Positions 12,030 through 24,024 of a stretch of 64,000 nucleotides of DNA are shown piece by piece. The position numbers and the translations under genes are program-made. The notes under the pieces are model-generated. The model had not been told where the DNA came from and searched no databases. It saw nothing but the letters and a program-made list of their open reading frames with translations. Position 1 is the stretch's first letter. Each line of letters starts with the position of its first letter. This stretch comes from Bactrocera neohumeralis (lineage: Eukaryota; Arthropoda; Insecta; Diptera; Tephritidae), in NCBI RefSeq assembly GCF_024586455.1, contig NC_065921.1:25920635-25984634 (forward strand). The letters are read 5' to 3'.

Positions 12030-12665
12030 ATTTCCTATTCAGTCCAAAATAGCACTTGTTGGCAGGAGTGATTCTGCGTTGGATTTCCAGGTTTATTCTA
12101 TATGGGCCATTGAAAATATACCTTCGTCTATTGCCAATAAGATCCCCATAGATTTACTTGCAAAGGAGAGTACTCTAGCTACGGAAGAAAGACAGAACAG
12201 AAATACACAAGACAATAGACGATGAAGAAAAACTTAAACTATGGCAAGATCGATGGACAAAGGAGAGCTATGGAAGATGGATCGTCAAATTGATCAAAGA
12301 TATAGAGATGGGGCACAGTAGAAAATACGGCGAAGTAAACCTCTATATAACACAGATGCTATCCGGTCACGGATATTTCCGAAAATACCTGTACAATATG
12401 GGAAAAACTGGAAGTCCTACATGTTACGAGTATATTTATTGAGACGACCCACTTGAAGATGCAAAGCACACCTGTTTTAAGTGCAACCGATGGAAAGAAG
12501 CACGGAGGATACTACAGGTAAGAAACAAGCTTGGACAACTAAAAAATATTCCGTATTTATAATGGAAAAAAATGGTAGCTAGCGGCGAAAATTGGGAACA
12601 AATTGCCTCGTATGTAGAACCGTACTCGCTTAAATATATCGCAGCCCTTCGAGATGGACGCGTCA
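12030..12665 (+). pseudogene. R1-like LINE C-terminal relic
   Basis: After a decayed RNase H end (IANKIPIDLLAKE near 12130-12165), the plus frame reads DEEKLKLWQDRWTKES, then KYGEVNLYITQMLSGHGYFR, KYLYNMGK, and a knuckle written as CYEYIY-stop-DDPLEDAKHTCFKC, followed by NRWKEAR. In intact relatives this is a CCHC-type knuckle at the end of the polymerase ORF. Here the cysteine spacing is damaged by a stop and an insertion. The tail ends near ENWEQIASYVE at 12590-12625. No reverse transcriptase precedes it. The motif set is typical of R1-clade-like elements; clade assignment is inference. Confidence 0.75.
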
Positions 12666-12669
12666 TGGT

Positions 12670-13790
12670 TATGTATTCTTCCACAAATTGTATGTAGAGT
12701 TTAATTCGAAGCTCTGAAAAGTGCGTTAGTTCTTTAGGGTTGTTCGGTATTAGTGCATACGCATGACAGCACTGCATCTGAGAACCCTTTTTTCTCAACA
12801 TTGCAACAATCAAAATCAATAATTTATCGCGTAGAGTGGGTGTCATGTAGTTTGTTGTCACGCGTCTCACGAATTTTGCATTTAATTTTAACGCTCTTTA
12901 GCAATTTTATTGAAATAAGAGCATGATGAACGGGCGGAAAAAAGTATAATGAAACGGACCGAATGTCAAATAACAACTACAAATATTAATGCAAGCTTGT
13001 TTTGAAATAAATTAAAAAGGGGAACTTAACACAAGGGTAGTTTGCATTATTACAGGGTTGTTTTGCAAATGACACCAGACGGTAATGTGATGAATCATAA
13101 GTGCAAATAAAACGCGAAAAAACGCACGCAAACTATGCCATGCGAATGAATTTTATAGAGTTTGTGCTGAACTTCAAATGATGTGGTGTGTTAGGAACGA
13201 ACATTTTTCCAAAGTTAGCAAAATATTGTAGTTTTTAGCAACCTTGAAGAGTTTGTTGAATTTAGAGTGGGTTAACCATATCGAATGATGAGAGTTATAT
13301 GAGAAAATGTTACTATAAGTTTCGCTTAGAGTCATTATAAAATACTAACTCTTAAATTAACCGCAAAATGCTTTGGCCGTTGAGTTTTGACATTCAAGTC
13401 CAGGTCTTGATACCTTTAGAAGTTACGAAAAATTGCATAATACCCAGTAATATCTTCGGAGCTTTTTGTGCCTTTTTTGATTTACTGAGACGCTTGGTTA
13501 GAATAAGAAGGCCCGGGGTATAATAGGCTAGATGTCTCTCTGCAATCTCAAATTAAAGTCTTTATAGGTGTGATTGGTTGAACCGAAAGCTAGCCCTGAA
13601 TTGACTGTTTCGATTATAACAAATATGACCCAACGTACCTTTCGTAGAAGAGACCGAATTTCATTCAGCTTCACTTTTTGACGTTTCGTGTCTTGGAATA
13701 AATTTTCTGTTGTCCAATAACGGCATTTTAGCTTAATAATACTGCCACAGCTTGAAATGGGTTTTCTGCCTGACTAAAATTTCCTTCTAG
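12670..13790. other. No gene recognised
   Basis: No domain recognised. The minus-strand open frame at 12436-12870 overlaps the LINE relic and has no family resemblance. Confidence 0.4.
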
Positions 13791-13860
13791 AAACCAGGTT
13801 CAGTGTCTACCGACAGTTTGACCACTTTTCAAGCGATGCGGACGTCAGGCTAACAATATT

Positions 13861-14215
13861 TTAATACCCTTCATAGGCTATATTAAGTTCGCCGCTATGT
13901 TTTTAACACGCAGAAGGAAACGTCGGAGACCCATCATATCCGGCTGTCTGTATTAGTCTCTCAGTTTTTGAGATATTGATCTGAAGTTTTACACATCCTT
14001 TATCCCCAAGAACTGAACAGTATGATCTTCACAAAATTCAGCTTTAGTTATTGTCCAAGCCAACGGTGCAATCTTCGAAGACGTTGTTTTCGTCTTAGCT
14101 TACCCTTCACAAATACAAAAGATTACTTACAAGAACTTGATTTTGATCTATCAGTTGGTATGGTAGCTTTATGCTTTAGTAATCCGATCAGAACAATTTT
14201 TTTGGTAATAAAATG
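13861..14215. repeat. 154-bp-unit repeat family, rearranged copy
   Basis: 13861-13990 matches, in reverse, the distal end seen at 32280-32390 (GGTCTCCGACG and AACTTAATATA-CC motifs). 14030-14215 is a plus-oriented proximal part with TTACCCTTCACAAATAC and a degenerate GTATGGTAGCTTTATGCT block. The two halves therefore face opposite ways, indicating rearrangement or two nested copies. Flanking 13794-13860 and 14297-14370 share weakly similar sequence (GGTTCAGTG, GCGA-GTGGACG-CAGG). Confidence 0.6.
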
Positions 14216-14640
14216 AAGTTTCACGGATCGCGAATGCATTTTCCTTTACGCAGATATGGCTATTTTGCTGAGTAATAACTCATCCAAAAGTTTTTGTATC
14301 AGGTTCAGTGCCAGCCATTCTAACGATAGTTGGAATGTATTACAAGCGACGTGGACGGCAGGTTAACAGTATTCATTGCGCTTCAAAACGCTTCATAAAG
14401 TATTTCTACCACTGAGAGCGGCGACCATTAGATTCGGCTGGATTCTAGGTAACAGTCTTTCTGATAATTGAAACGTTCAAGCGTTTTGGTCATTCGAGCG
14501 TGTTGGTATTTGATGGCACAATAAATAATTTCAGACCCTTTGAAATCTATGGAAAAGATACAAAAGTGTGGAAAAGGGGGTGCCAAATAAATTGAATGAA
14601 AGAAAGCCGAAAAAACACTTGTGAAATTTTGCTTCAGAGA
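14216..14640. other. No gene recognised; possible 5' part of the next mariner
   Basis: The sequence between the repeat and the transposase relic has no clear reading frame. The mariner N-terminal domain would be expected here but is not recognisable. Confidence 0.35.
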
Positions 14641-14651
14641 CACGAAAGAAA

Positions 14652-15235
14652 TCAGTTTTGCATCGAATTGTCACCTGCGATGAAAAATGGATTTATTTTA
14701 AGAATCGAGAACGGATAAAAGCATGGGTTAATCGGGGACAAGCATCAACATCGACTACAAAAGCAGATCGATTCGGTAAGAAGGCAATGCTCTGTGTGTG
14801 GTGGGATCAGAAGGGTATGGTATATATCATGAGATTCTAAAACATGATGAAGCTGATAATACTAATCGCTACAGGTAATAAAATAATCAATCTGAACCAT
14901 GCATTGATCGAAAAACCACCAAAATGGACCAGCAACCGGCAAAGTAATTTTGTTACACGGCAATGCATAAACAAAAGTAAAATCGGTTCAGGATACAATC
15001 AAAGTACTTAGCTGGGAGCTGCTGCCACGCTCGCTGTATTCACCAGACTTCGCCCCTTCCAATTACCACTTGTTTTCATCGTTGGGATACGCATTGGCTG
15101 AGCAGCACTTCGATTCCTAGGCAAAAGTCGAACTTGGGTGTCTGATTGGTTTACTCAAAAGACGAACATTTCTATGATCACATGTTGAGATTCTCTGTAC
15201 GGTTTTTCAATAAGAGCGCTACAAAAGTTTTTAAG
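14652..15235 (+). pseudogene. Mariner transposase relic, catalytic half
   Basis: An open stretch starts HRIVTCDEKWIYF, keeping the first catalytic aspartate, followed by QASTSTTKADRFGKKAMLCV and WWDQKGMVY. Past a frameshift, 14950-15120 gives VILLHGNA-like sequence, so the second aspartate is Gly, then SPDFAPSNYHLF, where the third is Asn, then ALAEQHFDS. These are the hallmarks of the mariner lineage related to the transposase part of SETMAR-type genes. The N-terminal helix-turn-helix half is missing. It ends before a DD41D element that begins near 15250 on the other strand. Two of three catalytic acids are lost, so it is inactive. Confidence 0.8.
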
Positions 15236-15249
15236 TAAAACAAAAACGG

Positions 15250-16390
15250 GTTGGGATATCAATGAAATTCTTTATGTCATTATGTGTGGGTCTCAATTAT
15301 TTTTTCATGGTCACCACAGCACGCTTGCAGAAGTCTAGACGCTGAACCCAATTTTTGACGATTTTCAGGCAGAAATCGGCCGATACTGCTGCAATTCACG
15401 TTCGATATTCGTACGAAGTTCATTAATCGTCGCTGGCTTCTTGGCATTGACCATAGACTTGACGTAGTCCCACAGGAAATAGTTCAACGTCTAAAGTCAA
15501 ATCGCACGACCGAAACGGCCAATTGACTGGGCCATTTCGTGAGATAACACGTTCACCAAACTTGATTTTCAATAAATCGATTGTGACATTCTCTGTTTGG
15601 CTTGTGGCGCCGCCCGATTAGAACCATATATTGTCCAAGTCCATATCATCCATTTCGGGCCAAAAATATTCGGTTATTCATTGAGCGGTAGCGATTCCCA
15701 TTCACAGTAACGTGCCGGTCTTGATCATCACGGAAGAAGTACGGCCCAATGACGCCGCCGGCGGCCCATAAACCGCAACAAACCGTAATTTTTTTGGGAT
15801 GCAATGGCGATTTATGGAGTGCGTGTTTCGCTTATTGACAAAACCGTTCAGCCAGAAATGAGCCTCATCGCTGAAGATTATTTTTCGATGAAAATCCAGA
15901 TCATTTTCAAGTTGGCGCTCAACCAAATTCACGGACATACGACGATTCTGGTGGTCGAGCGGCTTCAGTTCTTGCGTCAATTTGATCTTGTAAGGATGTA
16001 GGCCAAGATCTTTTCGCAAAATTCGCCACAACGACGTCACAGAAACGCCCAAACGCTTGAGAACAACGTTTGAGAGACTGATTTGGGTCTTCCTCATTTT
16101 TGTTCCGTGCCTGTGGATTAAAATTTTTCCGCTAGACGTTTAATAGTTGATCTGACTGGACTATATGACCACCATAAATTGGACGTAGCGCTCTTAAAGT
16201 TGAGGCCACTGACTCCGAATTTCGGTAGTAAATTTTAATGATTTCGACTCGTTGTTGAATCGTATATCTTTAGATGATGAAATGGCAAACCTTACTGTAG
16301 AGAAATGTCAAAAGAACGGGAAAATATGGGGTCGTTCGCTGTCAATATCGGTCTACTATTGTAACGTCTCTATTGAAAAACACGTTCATA
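15250..16390 (-). pseudogene. DD41D Tc1/mariner-superfamily transposase relic, copy 1
   Basis: The minus strand from 16097 has an open frame of about 130 codons with SVTSLWRILRKDLGLHPYKI, KLTQELKPLDHQNRR, and IIFSDEAHFWLNGFVNK, holding the first catalytic aspartate. Then, frameshifted, come GVIGPYFFRDDQDRHVTVNG and a second-acid region where the usual QQDG is stop-SGG, so the aspartate is lost. The end of the protein (near 15330-15480) retains the ENRQKLGSASRLL-like C-terminus. The helix-turn-helix start lies beyond 16100 but is decayed. Length is close to a full element. Related copies lie at 34.1, 39.2, 44.5, 47.7 and 52.7 kb; this one is a different subfamily from the 34.1/44.5/52.7 group. 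Confidence 0.82.
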
Positions 16391-18200
16391 ATCATACACT
16401 GTGGAAATAAATATTGGCTAATTAGTCCTAAGCAGTAATTTATATAATAATTTCCACGGCATGAATTTTAAGGCGCCAAAAAAGAAGAGGTTATGAGAGT
16501 ATGAGTATTTCTATTGAGTGATCAGATGAATAATATGGTTTATGCTAGAAATACTAAGATCTTTCTCTACGGTTTACTAAGTTATGATTTCAGCATACCT
16601 CTATGCCGTTTTGAACACTTCACCTCCGACCAAAACCTGTCGGAGTAGTTGAAATGCTGTAAAATTCACTTCAACTTAAAAATATTTGTACTCTAAATTC
16701 TTTAAATACACTTTCATTGACACACATATGACAAAAGTGCACACTTCGGTCCAAAAAAAAACTCAAAAATTTACTGTCAAATTCTCGAGCTGCGTAATTG
16801 GCTGTTGCAACACCTATTACACGCCGCCAAACCCGCCCAACACCTATTATCCACTCCATGTGCTGGATGTGGGTTGTCGAAAACATCCTTGCCACACGCT
16901 AATTAGCCGAGCTGTAAATTTTAATTAGAGGCAAAAATCTTAAAGTACACACTCGAATGTGGCATGTGTCCTTCCAACTGTAACCCCCTCCACACACCGC
17001 ACACCCAGCATCCACCACGCACATTACAAGGCGCGCACACAGTTGTGCTTGGAGTGCCAAAAGAGTCACTTCAATGTTGGCACATGAATGCGTGAATTTT
17101 TCTGGGACATTAAACTGAACAGATACTTGAAATTAAGATGAACGAGCGCCGCAAAATCCCTCCCAAAAACAATACATACATTTATTTATGGAAAATAAAA
17201 TGCGGCAAAGTACTGAGAAATCAAGAGGAAAGAAATAAAATAATCAGCGTGAACAAAAAGTTGAAAAACGCCGAATGCACTCGGGTATCAGCGGCGCTCA
17301 GACTGTATGACGCGAAATTAGCTTTCGCTTTCAAGTGGCAGCGGCATATGTTTGCGCAAACACGCCCACTTGCATGCATATAGACATACATATGTACAGT
17401 TTTTTTATAAAATTTCAAAAAGAAAGAAATTGAAAAAACATTAAGTAGCATACTTCGAGTGCGAGTGCGAGTACCCGGTACAAGCCGCGAATTCAACGCT
17501 GCATAATGCACTCAAGCACTCAAGAGTCTATTATTTAGTATGAGCGTGACGCGGAATCGAGCACAGTGGCAAACAAGTCCGTCAATGAGCTTATCAGCAT
17601 AAAGGTGTTCTTAGAAGCAGACTTACATACATACATATGTGCGAGCGTAGAGTCCTTGTAGGAAAATTGACTGGTTCAGAACTAGTTATGGTCTAGTGTT
17701 TTGAACGCCATTACTATTTTGAATTGTTGTGTTTCTTCATAAAAGCTGCTGAGAGATTTTTCATTGTTATTTTATGTCACAAGAAGTCTCCTTTGAAAAG
17801 CCTTTTCGAAAGTTTCGAACTGGTAAGAAAAAGTCAAAATTTTCATAGCCGACGAAGAGAAATATTTAGCGTTTTTTGATTTTTTTCAATTTTACAATTA
17901 CTGCATTTACTTTTCTGATATTCAAGGAAGCATGAAATGTGTTCTCTTTCATAGATTCCTTACAGTTTCAAATGTTGTAAAGTTCTTTGGTTCGTTGCCA
18001 TTAGGAGATTAGTCGATATAAAAAGACGTTGTCTAAATATTTCTGTGAACTAGTTGAGAACTATCGCGAAGTCGTCACTTGAAGCGAAAAAAAGAATTTG
18101 TTCGTGTGTCAATTAATGATTATTATTGTAGGAGTTCCCTACAAAGTTTTGGCAATTTTTTCGAGTTATGGTAAGGTTAGCTTAAGTTAGATTCATTGGC
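16391..18200. other. No gene recognised
   Basis: No transposon or coding similarity seen. 16960-17560 is somewhat GC-richer and contains CA/AC-rich stretches; it could be regulatory or intronic. 17455-17475 is a short GAGTGC-type direct repeat. Confidence 0.4.
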
Positions 18201-18204
18201 TGAT

Positions 18205-18335
18205 CCTCAAGATCCGTATGGATGAAAACACTCTCGAATTGGCGCCAAATTGCGAAAAGAAGAAACGACTGGAGCGCTGTTATTAACTCGACTATAACCG
18301 CTTAAGTGGTGTCTACGCCAGAAAAGAAGAGAAGA
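18205..18335 (+). pseudogene. RTE-like LINE 3' tail, internally deleted
   Basis: ATGGATGAAAACACTCTC jumps directly to AATTGGCGCCAAATTGCGAA and then AACGACTGGAGCGCTG, ending AACCGCTTAAG. The same end of the element is found at 20750-20960 with about 120 bp more sequence between these blocks, so this copy carries a deletion. The encoded tail reads WRQIAKRRNDWSAVINS. Confidence 0.7.
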
Positions 18336-18349
18336 TCTTCAAGTTAAGT

Positions 18350-19030
18350 AACTGACGTAATTACTAGATCTTATGTGTCGACAAAGCTCACTAACTTACC
18401 TTGTGAAATCTGAAGTGTTTTAGGACAAAGGATGTGACAGTCAAGAAGGAAGTGTTGAAAGGTTTCTATTCCGTCTATTTCCAAGCAGCCTCCAGTACTT
18501 TCAGTCGTTATGGTTTTGAACCTTACAAAGTGGAAAATGAAAGGGCAATGACTATGAACCGCTAAAGCTAGAGGTAAATTAATCCTGCTGAGACACAGTT
18601 ATGTACGAGCGAATATGCATCAAAATTCCCACGATTCCATGAAATGCGGGTCTAAGTAACCGGAACGGAACCGTATTTTTATCCGGTCAAGCACTGTCAA
18701 CTCGGCACCATGTCTTGAAATTACTACAGAAATTTTTTCTGCCGCTACAACAACAACAAGAAACTGTATCAAGAATTAAGTTGATACCGCTTACATTGAG
18801 GTTAGTCTTTCCTTAACTAAACTGATTCTGATATTACTGCGACTACACTAGCCTTGAGCTCGAAGTCCGTACGCTCAGATTTTGAGCTCAAAGCTAGCTG
18901 CTAGAAGGAAACTCATTTTTCTGTGGTTGGACTCTGGAGCATTAGATCTATAGGCACTGCTACTTTAATGGCAGCAATCTCGACCTGAAAAACGCTCAGA
19001 TAGTCAGGAAGTCCGACACTATAGTTTTTA
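18350..19030 (-). pseudogene. LINE relic: RNase H start and C-terminal tail, interrupted
   Basis: On the minus strand 19025-18890 encodes VGLPDYLSVFQVEIAAIKVA, the opening of a retrotransposon RNase H domain. Lower down, about 18560-18380 gives GGCLEIDGIETFQHFLLDCH, the terminal cysteine/histidine knuckle, followed by LCPKTLQIS. Between them at 18655-18775 sits a copy of the short dispersed repeat family, and the central RNase H motifs are missing. The domain order matches a 5'-truncated LINE whose middle has been replaced or lost. Stops in every frame make it non-functional. Confidence 0.68.
18655..18775 (-). repeat. Short dispersed repeat family, copy 2
   Basis: Reverse-complement match to 28655-28745: GAGTTGACAGTGCTTG, then CCGGATAAAAATACGG, then TCCGTTCCGGTTAC. 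It lies inside the LINE relic, which suggests insertion after that element. Confidence 0.6.
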
Positions 19031-20200
19031 TTATATAGTTCTTCCATTGAATTTCTAAATGATTAAACAAAATTTATTAGCTAAAAGTTTTCCGGTTCTG
19101 ACAAAAAATAAATTTAAAAAAAAATTTGAATTCCACAATTTCCTAACGGGTTTCTTGCTTGGAGGAAGCTGCGAGCATAAATTTCAGAACCACATACATG
19201 TACGTCGAATCAACTTGAATAAAGTCTTATATTGAGTACACCTTGTAGCCTATAAAGGTTGTTTGGACGTTCGAGGCACACATACAAACATACAATTAAG
19301 CACACATACAAACAAAAACAAACTCACTTTCAGACACATACCGAAAGGAAGCTGTGCTCTCGGCCTAATTGGCGACTTTATAACCTTTTGTGAAGAGCTT
19401 CCAGCATGCTACGCACATATTTTCGCTTTTGTTGTGCGACCGGCACAAGCCTACAAACATACACACACACTCGTACATGATATTTGTGTCGTGTAATGCC
19501 TTGAGGACCTTACATTATTCATCATCGCTATTAACAAGCAGGTGCTACGTCGCATCATACACATTAATTCCATTCGCTCACCTCCTCGGCTTCTGCCGTT
19601 ATGCGCGAGTCTGTGTTTAATGGAGCCGTTAAGAAGTGGCGCGTAGTTGGCTTAGCAGCAGTCACCCTTAAGTAGTAAGTTTGCGTAGTGCATAGCTCTC
19701 GAAAATGGCAATAATTCTACTCCAACCCATGCAATCTTGTCATTATAAGAACACGAGTGTGTTGTACTCCCCAACTTCAATTCAAAATTATGACAGGTTA
19801 TACGGCCGTTGTCTAAACAACAGACGGACTTATTGAGTGCTTAGCTTTTGTCGCGAGTATTTTACAATTTTAAGGGTGACAAGCTGAAATGAGTTAGTGT
19901 CTGGGGGTATACCGAAATATGGGGGTATTGGTTTTATGACAGTTACCTTAGTGACATTTCATTAAATATGTCATTTTCGAGTTAATGGTTGGAGTGGTTG
20001 AGTCAGTTTTGGTGGATTCTAGCTAATAAACTTGCTACTTGCTGTTCAACGTTTCAAGTGAGTTTAGCGTTGATGAGCTTATACATTTTATAGTATTTAA
20101 TAGTCATAAAATATGATGAAATTTGGGACCCTTCTGGGGGAAATATTTGAAAATTTATTGTATAATAAAAATGTATAGTTTTCAATCTAGTCAAAAATTA
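19031..20200. other. No confirmed gene
   Basis: Contains CA-rich simple sequence at 19270-19325 and 19455-19475. No recognisable product. A weak exon-like segment at 19328-19390 on the minus strand was considered and rejected. Confidence 0.4.
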
Positions 20201-20204
20201 ATTA

Positions 20205-20970
20205 GAAATTAAGGGACGCAGCGCCTTCAGGAAGTTAGCTCAAAGCGCAACACGCATAAAGAAGAGATAGATCAGTAAAGAATACGAGGGCAAGTCGAAA
20301 TATCTCCTGCCATCAAACAAACAGTCGTCGCACTCGCTACTTGGCTTCCACGCCACTGTTGACAGTCACAACTTCGAAGTCGTAGATAATTTGGTCTATC
20401 TTGGCACCAGTATTAACAATGTCAGCCACGAAATCCAACGCAGAATAACTCTTGCCAACAGGTGCTACTTCGGACTGAGTTGGCAATTCAGAACAAAGAC
20501 CAAATTCTAGCAGTCACTCATCATCCCTATCCTCCTATACGGTACAGAAGCATGGACGATGACAACATCTGATGTGTGGACGTTACGAGTTTTCGAGAGA
20601 TAGAGGTAACGGCAGATATATGGTCTCTTGCGCGATGGCAACTGCGAATATCGCGTTCGATGGAACGATGAGCTGTACGAGATATACGACGACATTGACA
20701 TAGTTCAGCGAATTAAGAGACAGCGGCTACGCTAGCTATGTCATGTCATCTGAATGGACGAAAATACTCTAGCTTTGAAAGTATTCGACGCAGTACCCGC
20801 CGGGGGAAGCAGAGGAAAACGAAGACCTCCGCTTCGTTGGAAGAAAGTGAGGAAAGATCTGGTTACACTTGAAATCTTCAATTGGCGCCAAACAGCGAAA
20901 AAGAAGAACGACTGGCGCGCTGTTTTAAACTCGGCTACAACCGCGTAAGCGGTCTCTATGCCGAAAAAAA
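20205..20970 (+). pseudogene. RTE-like LINE, C-terminal part of reverse transcriptase ORF
   Basis: The plus strand encodes KTKYLLAASK-like sequence, then NFEVVDNFVYLGTSINN, then EIQRRITLANRCYFGLSRQF, LLYGTEAWTMTT, GLLRDGNCEYRVRWNDELYE, and near 20755 MDENTLALKVFDAVPAGGSR followed by RPPLRWKKVRKDLVTL. The FVYLGT, YGTEAWT and RLRWLCHV-RMDE blocks are the usual C-terminal signature of RTE-clade LINEs in insects. The polymerase core upstream is absent, so the copy is 5' truncated. Relatively few frameshifts suggest it is younger than most relics here. The tail ends with a stop after NSATTA near 20945. A shorter sister tail is at 18205-18335. Confidence 0.82.
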
Positions 20971-21059
20971 AGGCCTGTTGAGTATAAAGAATACGCTTTT
21001 GGAGTATTTCTGAAAATTTTTGGAGCATTCAATAAGGTTTCTACGGAATTTATACTGAA

Positions 21060-21865
21060 TAGTAACGAGTCAATAAGTGTCGATCTTGTTATAAAACGTT
21101 TTATCAGAAGCTTCTTGAGCTCTGGAAGGATAAAAGTAGAATGGAACGACATTAGAATGACCAAGGAGTCTGTATAAGCACTCTGCAGGTTGAGTGCTAT
21201 CTCCGCTCCTATAAATATTAGTAATAAATAAAATATTAAGGAATTTAGTAGGCAAAACTCCCAAGATAGCGGCATATGCAGACGACTTTACGATCTTAAT
21301 AACGAGAATGTGTCTATATACCATTAGCAGTATTATGAAAATCGCTTCCCCTGTTGAATCCGGGGAAAACGGAACTGCTTTTGTTTACTAGAAAATACAA
21401 AATCACTCCACAGAGGATTCCTTGCAATAAATGGACATAACTTTATCAACTGGTGATGTTAAAATGCGTTGAAATGATCGACTGCAAAAGTCATCAACAA
21501 AAATACACAAAGTTCTTGCTCACTATTGATAGGATAGACTGCAGGAACATGATTCGAAAAGTCACTGGTCAAAGTCTGGTAGCGGCACACATCTGCACAA
21601 TGAGGAGATATCGAGGTGACTGCAAGAAATATCAAAAGCAAAGCACTAAGAAAACAATGGAGCATCTCTTGTTACTTGTTCCGCATTAGCAAGGTGGCCC
21701 CACAGTGTGAGACACTGAAAGAGGTAACAGTAGTGAGGCCGCAGAACCTATTGGAATCCGGCACTCTGTCAGCCAACGCTAAAGACCAAAACTGGTCTAT
21801 GTATGGCTCGCTAGCCTACCATTCTAACAAACCTAATCTACTTGTGCACTTTGTATGATCTGATC
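21060..21865 (+). pseudogene. LINE relic: reverse transcriptase fragment and cysteine-rich tail
   Basis: Around 21190-21330 one frame reads VLSPLL-stop-ILVINKILRNL followed by IAAYADDFTILITRM. The YADD box is the polymerase active site and is intact. Close by (21360-21400) NPGKTELLLFTRK and KITPQRIP follow in the order expected for this LINE group. After a large deletion, 21530-21790 gives the tail: IRKVTGQSLVAAHICTMRRY, MEHLLLLVP, then KEVTVVRPQNLLE. The final AKDQNWSMYGS resembles the end of the tail at 35945-36290 on the other strand. Stops and frame changes are frequent. The reverse transcriptase is far shorter than a functional domain. Confidence 0.75.
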
Positions 21866-24020
21866 AACATTTTTTAACAGGACTTGATGAGAATTATTGT
21901 TGTTTTTTAAATAACATAACGAAAGGGCTGCAACAGTTGCCTATTTCATGGCAGGCTTTGCACTTCATCTCTTCGAATTGAGATAAGGTTAACCAGTAAG
22001 CAAAATTTCATGGAAAGCTCAAAAAAATATTCAACGCAGTCTCGTTGAGTTCACTGGGCAAGTTACGCTAGTTAGACAATGGAGAAAACATAAATGGGGT
22101 TCCGAGAAATAATTAAGAATTTCATATACATCCTGCTCTAATGTTTTCTGAAACTGTCCAACCTTTGATTGTGCTTACTGCAAGCAAGCTTGATTCGTTA
22201 TGAACTGTTGATTTCTTAATCATAATTTATCTGCATTCTTCCAATCATCGGGATATTCTTATGAAACAAATTGATAAGGCAGAATAAGAAATCTTTGTAT
22301 AACTTGACATGTAATCATGTGGAAGGATTGTGAAGACTTCCAGGTCAGATCGATGTATGAACAATAGTCAGACACTTCCTCTTTGTTCAATACTTTAACA
22401 AGACCTAAACTTCACTGCAGCCTTGTATAGAAAGATCGTAAGTTTACAAATCTTATCATTTTGTCTTTAGTGGCTTGATTGACTTAGTTTTTAGCGCTGA
22501 GTTGGGTATTGCTCGTAGCTCACCGGATGCTTCTCGGAACTATTTGTGAGGCAGCTCAAACTAGATTAAGTTTTCTTGTCTCTTATTAGTATTTTGACTA
22601 TTACTTTACTCTTTCACATTACCAGAAGTTAAAACCGAAATCCTCAGCATCACAGAACTCGTAAGAGTTTCTGGCAAGAAGATAAGAAAATGAAAAGTAG
22701 AACATAAACCACAAAATAAACGCGTCGGAAAATTCGCTGATAGTAATTGTTTAACTTAAGCGGCAGCTTCGACTAAGCTGCTTCATGGCCTCAGCTAATC
22801 TCAGAGGATTCTTTTCGCCACCAACCATAAGTAATTCTTATTGACTGCCTCCCATTCAACTTAACCACAACTGTGGCTTTTTCAACCGAATTAATCGATT
22901 TAAATATCGTCTTTGGTGTCAGCTATTTTTCTGGGTCTTTAATTAAAGGATTCCACACGCAGTGATTATTAAATTGTGTCAACTGCCAGCGCAAGGAAAC
23001 GGAGCTACCAGATTATACATCCGCAATGCTGATACAAGCACAATGAATGACAAGTCGGACAACCGATACGGAGCAAAGCAAAAACAAAAAATCGCAAGGA
23101 AAATGGAGCGACTTCCGCTGAACAGTTGGAGCGCAAGAAGGAAGTTGAAAAAATCCCAGCAATAATCGTTATTTACAGCAGATAAAGGCCGCTACGAATG
23201 CGCAGGCGACAAAATGAACAACGCACACACATACACATACACAATCGAATTACCGGTACAGAGGCAACAACAAGAGAAGCAGCACTAAACCACGGGCGTT
23301 GGGGCCGAGACTGATCCACTTGGCGTAGCGCCAAAATTGGTGAAACAGCAGGGCGCTGCCAAGTGGCAGTGAATGACAATATAAAAAAATAAAAAGAAAA
23401 CATTATAAATGTAGTGAAAAATGTCAGGAATAAAGGGCGAAATGAAGGCGCATCACTTTGTGAAAATCGATAAGCACAGTCCATGGCCGTAAAAGACAAT
23501 AAATTTCTGCAGTAACACCCCGCCAGCGCTGCCAGCATACGCTCACACACTCTATGTAGTCATACTCGGTCTGGCGCTTGCAGTACCGTTATTGATGAGT
23601 GTTGAGAAATCCAAGTAGCCTGCGTCTGCTAAGCAAGTTCAGACCACCCACACTACTTGCCTGCCGTTGGCAAATCTCAACTGACTGAGGGCACTCCTTC
23701 AAGGGGCCGCTTCATTGCCGAAAAGCATTAGAAAATTTCTACGCCCTTACTAACTGAAACGCTGCGGTGATGTGACATATGTACATAACTTAAAATATAC
23801 AGACATACATATAAATATGGAGTGTAATTGTTCCTTGGTAATGCAGCTGAAGAAGCTTTCGATACACTTATGTGCCAAGGGCGGTCCGATAAATACTTAG
23901 CCACAATACCCAATGGCGCCGTAAGAGAAAATCACGTTCTCGTAGACTGTGTCCACAATTTGGCTGAATCAAAATTGTAGTTTTGAGTTCATCGCATGGG
24001 GAAGAAGTCGTGTCCGCGGA
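21866..24020. other. No gene recognised; GC-richer block 22950-23650
   Basis: 21866-22940 is ordinary AT-rich sequence. 22950-23650 is GC-richer and free of recognisable transposons; opposite-strand open frames exist but show no family resemblance. It could be intronic regulatory DNA. Confidence 0.35.
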
Positions 24021-24024
24021 TTAT

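Noticed and set aside
19328..19390. Minus-strand segment VIKSPIRPRAQLPFGMCLK before a GTGAGT donor
   Set aside because: The acceptor context is poor and the region adjoins CA-rich simple sequence; not distinguishable from chance.
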